NCBI GenBank assembly: GCA_014905825.1
Contig: JACGCN010000024.1
Location: 620,001 to 684,000 of the forward strand
Direction: 5' to 3'
Source: Lyophyllum atratum
Taxonomy: Eukaryota > Basidiomycota > Agaricomycetes > Agaricales > Lyophyllaceae
DNA length: 64,000 nucleotides
The notes beneath the pieces were generated by a model that searched no databases, had not been told where the DNA came from, and was given only the letters and a program-made list of their open reading frames with translations. The translations under genes and the position numbers were made by a program. Positions 9,926-21,108 of the stretch are shown here, piece by piece. Every line of letters begins with the position of its first letter. Positions within the stretch are counted from its first letter, which is position 1.

Positions 9926-11384
9926 GGCTTAGCATACGGGGTTTGTGGAGGCGATGGCTGACCCAATTTGCACACAAAGCACCAAGGCGCCTTCTTACAT
10001 TCCCAAGGCCGGATATGCCGGAAGGCGCGAAGGTATGTTGCGCGAACTTGAGGCCAGAGTCAAAAAACGGAGGACTTACTGAGCATAGTAGCAGGCTGAC
10101 TTTGGGCTGACCGAGGCGATGGTGGCCGCGGAGGGCAAAGGTATAAGGCGTGGAACCCTCAGGCCGCTGGCAGGCGATGGGTCGAGGGGGGGGGGGGGGT
10201 GGGGTGGAGGAGCGTGCTGCGCTGAGCGCCGTAGTGGTGGGTGGTGGTGGTGGTGGTGGTGGTGACGGCTGCCACCAGTCTGGCTTGGATCCCGTGCAGG
10301 CGTGACCGTGTTTAATTTTGATCATGATGGGAGGTTGCACCCGTGTCACATGAAGGCCTGACGCTTTCTCCCAGAAGACGGCTCAGCGGGTCTCACTGAA
10401 GTCGAAGGCCCGCCCTGTTACAGGTTGTTAGCAATGGTGTCACATTTTGAGCCGGCCACCGCGCGCAGGTGGTAGTCTATGTGGCGGGGGTGGATTGCTA
10501 CTAATGCGCATATTCCAAAGCATATTCTGACAAGCGCCCACACCTCTGCTCCTGCCAAGCTCTAGTATTAGCTATAGGGACTTCTAACTCTGGGCTGAGA
10601 CCTCCGCGGGTATGGTCCCAGGTGGCGAGGCCAAGAACGCCGCGGGAACTGATCCGGCGTCTGCACGGGCCGCGGGCGAGCAGTATCCTCGGCCGACGGA
10701 GAATCGCTCTGAGGGGCTATCCCGCAGCGATGCAACACGGCATGCCCCGCGGAGCACAGTAACACCAAGGTGACTTCTTTACTTCCATCTCGATCTCAGG
10801 AGACCGTAAAATACGGTACATTGCATCTGCTTCCCAGACTGGGGGTCGCACTAGCTTGTGGCGCCCGTTCCTGGACTATGCCATTGCCAATCCGCCATCG
10901 GCGCTCAGTCACGTTATCCATGACATGACGTGTTTGATGGCATTGGGAGGGTCAGATTAATACTGACCATGATAGGAACGTGAAGGCGTGGTCCGACAAC
11001 GAGAAGACGCAGCGCAGAAGTAACAACGCAGAAGCACCGCGGCTAACGTCGAACCAAACACTGCTCTCCAGCCGTGCTATGAAGCCTCGGTGCGTGCAAT
11101 GCATCCTGGTAGCTCTACTGTGGATACGATTGCCATCCTACATGAGTCAATGCATGCGGCTTGCGGGCAGTTTCGCGGCAGATATGGGCGTAATGGTACG
11201 TTCTCTCCCCCAGGCTCGTCGCTCACACCGCCGGGACTTCTTTGGCATCTAAATTCTGCGGATCTTCTTCTGAAGACCGTCCTGCGTCGCCTTGTCCTTC
11301 TGCCCTCGTGATGCACGTCCATATGAGCCCCTGCATGAAGCAGCGCCACCCTACTCACTCCCCGCCCACTTCCTGCCCCCCAAC
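9926..11384. other. Mostly non-coding stretch with simple repeats and weak ORFs
   Basis: This lies between the TET/JBP relic and the next clear gene. It should contain the missing first exon of the oxygenase, but several candidate splice pairs exist and none is compelling. A plus-strand ORF of 53 codons at 10614-10775 (MVPGGEAKNAAGTDP) and a following open segment (about 10803-10973, with TSLWRPFLDYAIANPPSA) look like exons of a lost gene but do not splice in phase. Another short open segment begins at ATG 11099. Nothing else recognisable. Confidence 0.4.
10186..10264. repeat. Poly-G tract and GTG/GGT microsatellite
   Basis: A run of 14 G (10186-10199) is followed by GGGGTGG and then a GGT/GTG tract at about 10232-10264. 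On the minus strand it would encode Pro runs, but no supported gene uses it. Such tracts are prone to length change and to G-quadruplex formation on the plus strand. Confidence 0.9.
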
Positions 11385-12216
11385 ATGTCAGACGAGTCCG
11401 ATATCGGTCGTAGGTCTGTTTCCATCCAGGCGACGACCTACTGACGAATCTTCCATCACGTAGCTGAACCACACGATGGTCCGCCATCTTGCGCCTCCGA
11501 AGGTACGAAGGACTGCGGATTTCACTAGATGATCAGCGGGTATTGACTACCGCACGCAGACGAAGACCAACTGTGCCCCCTCCATTTCGAGGTCCATGAC
11601 TCCTCCGATGACGAGATGCCATGCAGCCCTCCCGAAGGTACGAAAGACTGCTCATGCTGCTAGATGGCCAGCGGCTACTAACTACCACACGCAGACGGCG
11701 ACCTATTGCGCCTCCTGCATCTCGCGATTGATGCATCCACCGACGAAGAGATGCGACTGGCCCTCCGTCGAGTGGGCCGAGCCTCTGCTGCCGCCGACCC
11801 CCTCGATTCCCTGGCGAACCTCCTCCGATACGCTTCGCATTCGCGGACAAGGGACGGACTGCAGCAGACTCTCCGCTCGCTGGCTTCAGTCGCTGACATA
11901 ACTGGAGTTGCCTGGGACCTCAAGGAATTCTATGGGGAGCAGGATGACTGTGAGGACTGTGAGTCGTTTCGTGAGCCTTTCGTTCGGGGCTCTGAATCCC
12001 TTGTTCCCAGTGACTATGAATTTGGACGATTTGAATTGTGAATGCGAACAGGACCGCGGCCGTGATTCGTACGGGCTGGTCCAGCACCGCGAGGAGTGCT
12101 GGCTACAACCAGCACCAGAAAGAGAAGGAGCGGAGGGGTTCGAGGAAGACGAACCCGACTGGGAAGAGATCGGGGAAGATGATTGCGCCCGCGGGCAGAG
12201 GGAAAGGTGTAAATAA
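11385..12216 (+). CDS. Acidic Cys-containing protein, 202 aa, five exons
   Basis: The exons are 11385-11406, 11464-11502, 11560-11637, 11695-11958 and 12011-12216. The first three introns are each exactly 57 bp and the fourth is 52 bp with a GTGAGT donor. Phases agree and the frame ends at TAA. The protein starts MSDESDI, has acidic patches (SSDDEM, EQDDCEDC), a helical central segment rich in Leu/Arg/Ala, and a C-terminus with scattered cysteines (LNCECEQD, REECW). I recognise no family. Introns 2 and 3 are near-copies of each other, so exon 2/intron 2 and exon 3/intron 3 arose by a local duplication of about 135 bp. A shorter version reading through the last intron would end at 12041. Confidence 0.55.
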
Positions 12217-12597
12217 CGACCGCAGTGCACCTACTTTCCACGGCAGCGCAACCTCGCAAGGCACTTGATTATGTTCGGACTCAGATACATAAGAATTCTC
12301 GTATGATTACTGATTCACGGCCGAGCATCATGTTGTCAGGATACCACAACCTTGAGATGGGTGCTGACAGGAGAGGGCGCAAACGGCGAGCACTGTTGGG
12401 AGACCCGTCGCCGGCCGTCACGAACCCACTTTCTAAGTCAAAGTAGAGAAAAAGCGGGGTTCCTCAACAAACCCTAGGTTTCGTGAATGGAATAAGCCGA
12501 TGTGGCAGGCCCGGTCCGACAGGCTTTATTAAGGCAGCCTCGTTCCTCATCGTATGATTCGCGGCCTTCTAAAATGATAGATTGTTTTAGTCACTTA

Positions 12598-12627
12598 TAA
12601 GGTCCCCGCTCATTAAGGTCCCCGCTC
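12598..12627 (+). promoter_or_regulatory. Direct repeat upstream of the 12673 gene
   Basis: TAAGGTCCCCGCTC occurs at 12598-12611 and 12614-12627, 46 to 75 bases before the start codon at 12673. A pyrimidine-rich stretch (CTCTTTTCTTCCACCTTTTT) follows. The paired element could bind a factor or set the transcription start; only the repeat itself is observed. Confidence 0.4.
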
Positions 12628-12672
12628 TTTTCTTCCACCTTTTTACACAGCCAACGATCACCACCTCAAGCC

Positions 12673-13417
12673 ATGGCCTACGTCGTCCATTCTCGCGCTA
12701 CATCCCCCCTTACGGTTGAGAGCTCGTCCGTCCTTCAGACGATGTCAGCGCGTCATCCCGCGGTAAGCTGTATTTCCTGAAGCCCTTTTTCTGTTTCTCA
12801 CCTACAACGTCCGTAGGTCCCTGCATCCTGCTCGTCGTGTGCTGGCAACCCTTCGAGGGGACCCTGTCGATTCGTCGCATGGGGCGTCACATGCCGATGC
12901 TGCCTCTTTCATGATGAGGGCCGTAAATGCAGCTTTCGCATCCCTGTATCGGCGCGCGATGCCCTTGCGAAAAAAATCAGTGCTTTGGAAACGATTCCAT
13001 CAAGTAAACCGTCGTCATTGCCTTTTATTCTCTCCCCATCTTATAAGCTTTTCCTAAGGCATCAAAGCCCTTCTCGACAAAACCTGCAGCAACGGCAAAC
13101 AACGCGAATTGGCCGAAGAGCGGCTCGCAGCCCATCAACACGCTGTGCACCTCCTCGATATTGAGGTGCTCGCGATCCGTGCGGCGGATGAAGCTCTATG
13201 TTCAGAACTAGTTCGTATCCTCGACGACGACCTCAACAACGAAGGTCGTCTCCCGGTGGACTGTCTTGCAACCCTTACTCAATCGCACCGCCCAATCCCC
13301 ACTGATGGGTCGCGTACTCGTCAGTCAATGTTTGAAAGGGGAGAATATCTGAGGGGTATGCTCGAGGATGAGGATGAGGAACGCGCGACGGAAGACTTGA
13401 TGCACGATGCAGCGTAG
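12673..13417 (+). CDS. Zn2Cys6-like cysteine-cluster protein, 211 aa
   Basis: Three exons (12673-12762, 12817-13003, 13059-13417; introns 54 and 55 bp) join in phase. After a 30-residue lead, exon 2 encodes six cysteines spaced C-x2-C-x8-C-x8-C-x2-C-x8-C (CSSC at about 34-37, CRCC at about 54-57). This resembles the fungal Zn(2)-Cys(6) binuclear cluster layout but has longer second and fourth loops. The rest is helical and acidic, ending EDEDEERATEDLMHDAA. The usual dense basic residues inside the cluster are sparse, so DNA binding is uncertain; a structural zinc fold is the safer reading. It sits among other lineage-specific genes, with a direct repeat in its promoter. Confidence 0.65.
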
Positions 13418-13870
13418 TCCAATTCAATACATTTTGCAAGTCACATCCGTTCTAGTGCTTATGTTGGTGAACTCAGTTGCAACATTGTTGTCCTCGGCGG
13501 GCGCCCCGCGGCCCGCGGCATTTGCTGATGACCTGCCGGAGGGAAGCGACGCCACGGCAGAAAATCTCGTGATCATGAGTCTCCGATGATCATCCAAATT
13601 GATGTGATTGCAGGGGTCACCCACACAGCAGATGGCCCCCCAAATCCGCTCCCGGTCGTTCCCAGCCTCTACCTCCGCAGCCCGCTGTTCAGCCCGTGGT
13701 ACGAAGCAATCGTACCCGCCTCAGAGTCTCCGCTGTGGCACCGCACAAAACCCCCCCGGTGCCCGCGGCACAATGGTCATTTCGGCTTGTGTGTGCTGAA
13801 TTCTCAAGGGCTTTATTACACTATGTGCAATTAGGATTACATGTAGCCACAGATATGAACGTTTCAAAAA
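13418..13870. other. Intergenic, no supported gene
   Basis: Overlapping short ORFs exist on both strands (for example 13586-13834 plus) but none shows splice-compatible extension or recognisable motifs. The region may hold the 3' end of the minus-strand gene at 14037 if its frame is restored, because the alternative C-terminal frame of that gene stops at 13871. Confidence 0.5.
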
Positions 13871-14036
13871 TTAGTAAATGATGTCATCAGGGATGTGAGA
13901 AAACTCGGCCGCGGTGTAGAGGCCGTCAAAGGGTATAACTCCCTCAAAGTTCACTGGGTGTGCTGCCACCAGCCCAAAGTCGAGGTCGCCATCATCATTA
14001 TCATCATCCTCATCATCGCCCTCATCGCCGGTATCA

Positions 14037-15887
14037 TCATCGACGTCCATATTCACCGGTGCCATCATCGTCGCTCCAGGTCTCAGCTGCCACGGCGGCG
14101 CTTGTCGTAACGGCCGCGGGACGCGGGCCAAAGTTGAAGTCGCCCGTGTCTTCATCGTCGCTGGATGAGTCAGATGCCATGGCGCCACTGGTCGCGACGG
14201 CCGCGGGACGCGGGCCAAAGTTGAAGTCGCCCGTGTCTTCATCGTCGCTGGACGTGTCACCTGGGATGGTGGCACTGGTCGCCACGGCCGCGGGACGCGG
14301 GCCAAAGTTGAAGTCGCCCGTGTCTTCATCGTCGCTGGACGTGTCACCTGGGATGGTGGCACTGGTCGCCACGGCCACGGGACGCGGGCCAAAGTTGAAG
14401 TCGCCCATGTCTTCATTGTCGCTGGATGAGTCAGATGCCATGGCGCCACTGGTCGCGACGGCCGCGGGACGCAGGCCAAAGTTGAAGTCGCCCGTGTCTT
14501 CATCGTCGCTGGACGTGTCACCTGGGATGGTGGCACTGGTCGCCACGGCCGCGGGACGCGGGCCAAAGTTGAAGTCGCCCGTGTTTCCGTCGTCACTTGA
14601 CGAGTCAGCTGTGACGGCGGCAGCGGCATCTGATTCATGACCATCGACATTCATACCCGGTTCTTCGCTTTCCAGGCGAACAGCCGCCGGCGGGACTACC
14701 TCGACTTCAGCCGGTTCCGGAACCGTGGAGGCGCTTTCCAGGCGAACAGCCGCCGGCGGGACTACCTCGACTTCAGCCGGTTCCGGAACCGTGGAGGCGC
14801 TCTTGGCTGCCTGCGGGGCAGTACGTTGGAACGCGGCGACGACGTCTAGGGGAATATCCTCCTGGTTACGGAGGGGGTGCTTGGAAAAAATGTCGGGAAG
14901 CTCGGTGGTAATGTCAGGCACAGAACTGTCCTGTGCCGCGGCCTTCGCCCGACCCCTACGCCGCGGTGGTGAGGATGGAACCGGGGAACCCTCTTGATAT
15001 GAGCCTGACTCCAAGGTCCAGTCGTAGCCAGTGTGTGAGCCATTGGGGGGTTCTTTGTTCTGGAATTCCGAGAAGAGGTCCATGACCTGGTTCTCGGAGA
15101 GGTTGCGGCTGCGCAGTTCCTTGGTTATGTCCTGGAATAGCTCGTAGGCTTCGGGGTCTCGATTTTTCGCACCGCAGTACAGTTGATAAAGGGCCGATGC
15201 ACGTCGGATGGCATGGTTACGCTGGGCGGTATAGACCTCGATCAAGCCCTGGACATCGCCGCGGGCGTTGGCGAGGTGCACCGCAGCTTCCTCCGTGGAC
15301 TTGTCCGCGGCCTGAGGGACGGATCTGACACCGGGGAGGGCCCTGCCTGTGACCAATTCGTGATGCTCGAGGCAGGCAGCGGCGGTGGCATCATCAAGGA
15401 TATCTGGTGGGTCTTGGCTGTCGATCTGGTTCCACCAATCGTGGCTGTAGGAGGTGGCCAAGGCTGCAGGGTCGTCAGGGTCCACACCCCCATCTAGGTA
15501 TAGCAAAAAGTCATCGGACAACTGAAGGCTGCCGGGATCGTTCCAGATCGACGGGGAGTGACTGGCCAGGATTCGCAGCAGCATAGGGATGTCAAGTGGA
15601 GATATCATTGCTGTGGCAATTGCAATCAGGCGCAGAATCCAATCCTGTATTGCAACTCAGTGATAGGTAGCATGAGGAGACAACTTTGATACCAATTCCG
15701 CGGCGAAACGAGGTGCAAGAAAGTCCCGCGCCTCGGCATTGAAACGCCTAGCACCGAAGGCGTTGAGGATGGCTTGGAAGCGGGATGCGGCATAGTAAAC
15801 CAGCCGTTGTAACTCGCGAACGCGATCAAGAACCGGTTGTGCAGCAAAATCCGTGATGTTCAGCGGGTGGATGGGTTGCGAGTACAT
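14037..15887 (-). CDS. Repeat-bearing acidic protein with helical N-terminus (about 600 aa)
   Basis: Exon 1 is 15887-15693 (ATG then YSQPIHPLN), followed by a 48-bp intron (15645-15692) and exon 2 from 15644. The first about 280 residues look ordered and helical. Then come two copies of a segment STVPEPAEVEVVPPAAVRLE, and six copies of a 29-residue repeat with a core around DEDTGDFNFGPRPAAVATS. As read, the frame ends at 14037. A seventh, degenerate repeat (GDLDFG) and a natural-looking C-terminus ending FSHIPDDIIY lie in another frame that stops at 13871. Either a 94-bp intron starting at about 14060 or a frameshift joins them. I recognise no family. The regular acidic/aromatic repeats suggest a disordered, multivalent tail. 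Confidence 0.6.
14090..14640 (-). repeat. 87-bp tandem repeats inside the gene
   Basis: The segment containing GGACGCGGGCCAAAGTTGAA recurs every 87 bp (for example 14121 and 14208), in six good copies plus a degenerate one toward 14037. Two sub-variants alternate, one with a CACCTGGGATGGT segment and one with GATGCCATGGCGCC, which implies higher-order duplication or conversion. A separate imperfect duplicate (about 66 bp) sits at about 14665-14800 (VPEPAEVEV segment). Confidence 0.9.
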
Positions 15888-16200
15888 GGCGATGGCGATG
15901 AGATAAGAGCAAACAAGACTGATCAATGATCAGGAAACGAACATGGAAGCATGTGATCGTGACGATAAATGTCACATGAGACACCGACACCGGGGCGCGG
16001 CCCCGGTACAAATGGTGAAGTATTTATTCTGCTGATAACAACCTTTTATACCCTCTATTTATTTCATGTCAGAATCTCGGGCGAGTTCCTTCCACATTGC
16101 CGCCTTGCGTCCCGTGCAAAGCCTTGATTCCTTACCAGCCATGATGAAAGAAAAGGACACATTCATTGGTTACACATTCATTTGCTACTAGTCAATAAAA
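15888..16200. other. Promoter region between two minus-strand genes
   Basis: This is AT-richer than its surroundings. It lies upstream of the 15887 start and downstream of the 16201 stop. It contains GATCAATGATC (about 15919-15929) and a TATTTATT-like stretch near 16020-16060. No gene is seen. Confidence 0.4.
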
Positions 16201-16714
16201 CTACATATTTGTGCTTAATTTCTGTAGGGCCCCCAACGCCCCACTTGCGTTTTTGACTTTCTGCATCTCGGCCAAGTACAGAAAGAATGCCGCGCCCGCA
16301 TAAGTCCAACCCTCCCGCCCTTGTAGAGCCAGAATATCATTATGGAGTTCCAAACCCTCGCGTATGCTTATAGGCTTTCCTTACAAGTCAATACCACTGG
16401 TATTCTGTGTGGGAGACTACTCACAGGGTCAGGGGGGTATGCTACGCCCTCGGTGCCGAGGTAACAACAATGCGGCTCCGCGGCCGGCTGAGGCTGGAGA
16501 ACGTTAACGTCATGTGGGGGACCAGCAAAAAAACAGCACATACATCATGATGCAGTGCAGTTATCCTCTGCTTCACTGAATGCGCCTCAAGGTCTAGTTG
16601 TACCTGCGGTCGCAGGTATTCAGGGCAGAGGTAGTCCCTGCCCCCGTGAGAAAGAACTGTATACCCCCGAGGTAGATTGGGCTCCGCGGTCTGGGCTGGG
16701 GTTGAGGGTGTCAT
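16201..16714 (-). CDS. Small hypothetical protein, 137 aa, three exons
   Basis: Exons 16714-16544, 16493-16425 and 16374-16201 join through two 50-bp introns and close at TAG. The N-terminal part starts MTPSTPAQTAEPNLPRGY and contains YLCPEYLRPQVQLDLE. The middle holds HCCYLGTEGVAY. The C-terminal 58 residues form a likely helix with a short hydrophobic stretch (WTYAGAAFFLYLAEM). Splice phases are strict enough that chance is unlikely, yet I recognise no family. It is transcribed away from the large Zn-cluster gene at 16912 across a 197-bp shared promoter, so the two may be co-regulated. Confidence 0.55.
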
Positions 16715-16911
16715 GGTTGTAGATGCCTAAGACCGGTGCCGCACTCCGTTGTTGATTCATCTCATGTGACCGTGGTTGATTTCAGCCACAACACATTTGT
16801 GTACTGTGCAGTTGGTAGATCACGTGACTCGTGGTTGAACTTGCTTGTTAAGTCCTCCCCGTCCCCACCACATCCTCGGTCCCCGCACCTCGGCATTACC
16901 CACCAGCAACC
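16715..16911. promoter_or_regulatory. 197-bp divergent promoter
   Basis: It separates start codons at 16714 (minus) and 16912 (plus). It contains CATGTGACCGTGGTTGATTT and later GATCACGTGACTCGTGGTTGA: two related blocks with GTGAC and GTGGTTGA, the second including a CACGTG E-box-like palindrome. The pairing suggests a shared regulator; this is inference from sequence layout only. Confidence 0.4.
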
Positions 16912-19786
16912 ATGAACAGCACCAACCAGCCCAGGCTCGATGTCGCCTCAACGACGAAGGTCCTCGAGGACCTCCTCACTCGACTCCTGGCCGGCCTGAA
17001 AACAGGCAGCGTCAAAGAATTGTCAACAGTCTTTGAGGCCGCGGTACGTAGTAGCCCCTAGCCATTCTGTTACCTGGAACTGAACCCAACTGTAACCGTA
17101 GAGAGACCTCTGGCTGCAGATCAACGACTGCCAGCAGCCGGATTTGCAAAGGCGCCTCCAAAAGCTGCGCAGGCGATCCCCGGTCCGCAGTGTCATGGAA
17201 GACCTGAAGACTTTGAACGAGGCTCTCGTCGCAGGTACCCAGGTCGATCCCGCTTTGCTGTCTCGAATGCAGCATACCATCGTGGCGCATCTGCCTCCCG
17301 CCCCCCCACACACTGTGACCTCGACGATCGCCCCGGCCCGTGCCGCGGCTTCTGCCCCCGCCCCGGTCCCTGCCCCCGCCCCAACCCCAGCGCCGACGTC
17401 CACGTCAAGAGCCGCGGGACCGTCAGCACCTGCAGTCACGCGTCCCTTGCAGCGCCGGTGCGTCACCCCGCCACCGGTGAACGCAGTGGCGGCCGCCATG
17501 CGTGACTCGCTGGCCCCGTCTGAGATGCAGTGGCCCGCGGAGGTGACCGCGGCGAGAACATACAGGGCAAGCCGAGGCCCGGAATCCCGTCTCCCGCCTG
17601 GTCCGTCTGAGCTCATCCCCGCACCTCCCCCCGGGACTGGCATGCCCCCGGCGCCCAATCCAGCTCTCGTTGCCTCACGCGCTTCGGTCACCAGCGCTGC
17701 GGCCCCCCCCAATTACCCGCCCCTGCCCCCTCTGCGAAAGATGCAGACTGGAGTGCATCATCCCCGCCCCAAGCCTCTGCCAACCAATCGCGTCCAGCCC
17801 CCTCCTGCCCCTCACCCCGCCCCCGCCCGTACCATTCGCGCCGCGGAGCCTCTTTTACCGTGGCCCGCGCAGAGGTCGTTCCAAGACCTGGATCAGGTGG
17901 ATGACGGCGACATGGTGCTCTTTAACGAGATCCCCGACAACGCATTTCTGGGGCATGTTGAGATGGCGAGTCCGGAACAAGAGGAGGAAGAGGAAGAGGA
18001 AGAAGAAGAGGAAGTGGTTGAACCCGACGACGAGCCCAAGGTGGACAAGCATGGCAGGTGCTGGCAGTGCAATAAGCGGGGAGAGCGTTGCCAACCTCGA
18101 GACAGCGGCGCCTGTGAAGCTTGCAACAAAGGCAAGAGAGGGTGCAGCCTGGTCGACCGAAACAAGGGCAAGAAGGCCAAGAAGGCTGCGAAATCCGGAC
18201 CGCCGCGGCGCTCCAAGCAGGAGTCGAAGACCGCCCGTGGCAAGAAGGAGAAGAAGAGCGAGGTCTTCGTCATAAGCGATGACGAACCAGCACAAGCACC
18301 AGGTATGTGTTATTTCGTCTTTCTCCACTTCAGATTTATCTCATCCCCTATCCCAACAGCAAAGCGACCTCCCCCTTGTGCCGCCAAGGCTATGTCGACC
18401 GGGCCCGCGGCCATCCCTCCCACTCCCGCCACCCTCGCCGCCACCCCTGACGTCATTGCCGCGGCAGAAGCCCTCGCCTCGGCTACGGCCGCGGCCACCG
18501 AGGCCTCACACACCCTCACCCTAGACCTGGCCGGGATCAGCCAACACGCGACTAGTGTCTTCAATGCGGCGGGCCAGGTCGCCAAGGACGTGAGGGCGGC
18601 TCACAGACAGGTCGAGGGCCTCTTGGTTCAGGTGAGGGGGATACGGGACGAGGTCAAGAACCTCGCCCTTGAAGTCAAATCCGCCCAGACCTTCATCGAG
18701 TCCGCCAGGGTGACGATCGAGCAAGCCGTGAGGGACATCCGCCACTCTGACCTGGGGAACCGCGTCCTTAGGGTGGAGGAACGAGCCGAGGCCACCGGTG
18801 GACCACTTGCGTCCATCCGCACCGGGTTACCGACGGCGCCAACACCACTCGTGGAGGGATGGCCCGAGTCTCCAAACCCGCCGATGACGCCACCGAGACC
18901 CACCCCTGCAGAGCAGCCCTGGCCATCACGCCCCATTCCACTGCCAAAGGATGACGCGGATGTGATATGGTCACCGGCCCGCGGCGAAACCGAGGCCAGG
19001 CCCTCCCTGGTGCCTGAAGACTACGACAGCGACACGGGAGGCAGTCCCTCATATACTCCCACTCCCAGCCCCAGACCACCTCAGGTATCTGCGCCTAGGC
19101 AAGGGGGGGTCACTGCGTCCTCGGTCGACCCCAAGGCAGGGGTCTCTACCCCTGAGCCCGCGGCATCTTTGGTCCCGGAACCCCCGGTAGTTTGTCCCGC
19201 CGGCAGTCCCGTCCCACAGTCCCCCCTCCTCCCACCGTTTTCGCCCGCTCTAACAGTGCAAACACCTCCCCCCATCCCCGCGCCAGATGCGCCTATCTCC
19301 AGTGGCACTCTGCAGGACATGGACACCTCCGATGACGACACCGTGGCCCCGTCCGCGGTCGACGCTGTTCAGGATAGGGAGGTCGCTGAGGGAACCGCGG
19401 CTATGACCTCGGCGGATGGTCCCGCGGCCGACACGCAGCCGCCCACCTTCGATGTCAACGTCATCCCGCCAACCCCGCACACCAGCCAGGGTGATGAACA
19501 GCCCACCGCCAATGCACTGGCCCCTCCTGATGCTGCTAAGGGAAGGCGGGGGCGTTCCCGCAGCGCCACCCCCATGGAGGTCGATGCCGAGGCGGTGTCC
19601 AGGTCCACCCGGTCACGCTCCCGCGGCGTCGTGCCACCTGGGCCTGCACCCAGTCGATCACGGTCTCGCAGTGCGACGCCCTTGCAGACGGGTCCCAGTG
19701 CTGCCCAGGGGACAAAGCGCAAAGCGGGGGACGCTGATGGGGAAGCTGATGCTGGGGCCGCGGGCCACAAAAAACAGAAAAAATAA
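16912..19786 (+). CDS. Large nuclear-type protein with Zn2Cys6-like cluster, 919 aa
   Basis: Exons are 16912-17043, 17102-18302 and 18360-19786 (introns 58 and 57 bp; the second has a multiple-of-three length and is open, so retention would still read through). The order is a helical N-terminus, a Pro/Ala-rich linker, a pure acidic run of Glu at about 17981-18020, then a cysteine cluster C-x2-C-x6-C-x7-C-x2-C-x6-C (CWQC to KRGC) flanked by Lys-rich NLS-like sequence. After the intron come a long predicted coiled coil (about 18500-18790), a disordered Pro/Ser region and a C-terminus with RSRSAT-type repeats and KRKAG/KKQKK. The spacing matches the fungal Zn(2)-Cys(6) fold, which binds DNA in transcription factors, though here it is internal. 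Role inferred: chromatin or DNA-associated factor. Confidence 0.7.
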
Positions 19787-19930
19787 CCTGCTTACTCATG
19801 ATTTCTTGGACATTTCTGGGACCTTCGTTTTTTACACTTGATGTATAATAATGTGAACGGTTTATTGTACATAAATCTAAATTTTGTACACTAAGAATAG
19901 CGCAACAAGCGCATACACCCTCCTGGGACC

Positions 19931-20541
19931 TCAAATCGCCCGTGGCCACATGATGTCCTCCAATTCGTCACAAAATGCTTGAAGCCGTTCCTCGCCTGTT
20001 CTCCCGGGCCCGAAGCAGGCTTTATCTTCTTCGCTGAGGACATTCTGGTACTGGAGCTGCTTCTTGTAGACGCCGATCCTTGCGTGCGAGATGTACCGGT
20101 GACGCTGGAAAAGACAATTACATTTTCAAACTCCAGAGTGAGGTCAATGGGCACTTACGCGGTGCTCTCGGTCCGCTTCTATCGACAGCTCCTGCCAGCG
20201 TGTGTATGGACCACTCATCTTCTCGGTACCTGGCCACGGGAGGACGCGGGCCATCTGTGGCGAGTGAACAGATGATCAAGCAAGGTCAAAAAAATGCTCA
20301 CCGCCCTCTTGAAGTCGCCTATGTTATCGACTTGCCTATCGGTGAATTCTTCAGGGTCGGCCTGGCCCTCTGGAAACCGATCTATCCAAATGGGATATAC
20401 ACGGTCGAAGAACACGTCTGATCGCTTTTCGACAATGGCCTGCAAGAGGTAGGGGGCGAGAAATCTCAAGAATTTATCTTTAGGGAAGAAATCAACCAGC
20501 GGGATGCGACGGGCGACTTTCGGTTGCATTACTTGGCTCAT
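19931..20541 (-). CDS. Hypothetical 169-aa protein (LVDFFPKDKF type)
   Basis: Exons 20541-20302, 20254-20159 and 20104-19931 are joined by 47- and 54-bp introns, and all boundaries fall in phase 0. The first exon is well ordered, with VARRIPLVDFFPKDKFLRFL and FFDRVYPIWIDRFPEG. The second has MSGPYTRWQELSIEADREHR. The third, YKKQLQYQNVLSEEDKACF, ends DIMWPRAI. I think similar uncharacterised proteins occur in Agaricomycetes, but I cannot name a domain. It is convergent with the Zn-cluster gene (stops 144 bp apart) and divergent from the gene at 21109. Confidence 0.65.
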
Positions 20542-21108
20542 CTACGAAACATTGATAAGTAACATACAACAGATGACAGCGAGGTGGTCGAGAATAAAGA
20601 TAGCCACATACTGGACTCGCTTAGATCTGTTTTATCTCTCAAGGTAAACGGCGGTTGGAAAAAAGTTCAGCCGTTCGTTTGGGACCAGATTAGGAAGAAC
20701 CGCAAGTGCCTCATAATTGATGGGATGCTGTGTTCGGCATCATTCGCCGAGTAATTGGGAAACCACCAAGACTCACCAAGAACGCCCACAGGAGCCTTTG
20801 ATCACCCAAGATCGCCAGCAGGAACCCTCCATCCATCTCATAATCTACTTGGCATCCAACGGGTTTGGCAGAGGAGGGTCGCTCGGGAGGTGTCGAAGGC
20901 TTTCAACAGGTGGCTTGGATTCTCAGGGCTCAGGCTTCTCATTCACTCGTTGCCACGGCATTCGCCGCGGACGGCGTCCTGGTTGTTGATTCAAGAGTGC
21001 TTTGAACTCCGCCCTCTTCCTCTCTATCCCTCGACGTGTTTCGCTCACATACGCGACATTCTATCCTCAATCCTCAAGCTACAGGCGCAGGTCAAGCGCC
21101 TCCAACGA
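20542..21108. other. Divergent intergenic region
   Basis: It lies between starts at 20541 (minus) and 21109 (plus). An open stretch on the plus strand upstream of 21109 (with RVWQRRVAREVSKAFNRWLG near 20890-20960) has no supported start or splice and may be UTR. Nothing else is recognisable. Confidence 0.4.

Noticed and set aside
9828..10349. 173-codon minus-strand ORF with Pro runs
   Set aside because: It is created by the poly-G and GTG microsatellite on the other strand and overlaps the oxygenase exon in another frame.
13960..14640. Plus-strand ORF across the 87-bp repeats
   Set aside because: It is a shadow frame: the repeat length is a multiple of three, so every frame stays open. The minus strand has the ordered N-terminus and spliced start.
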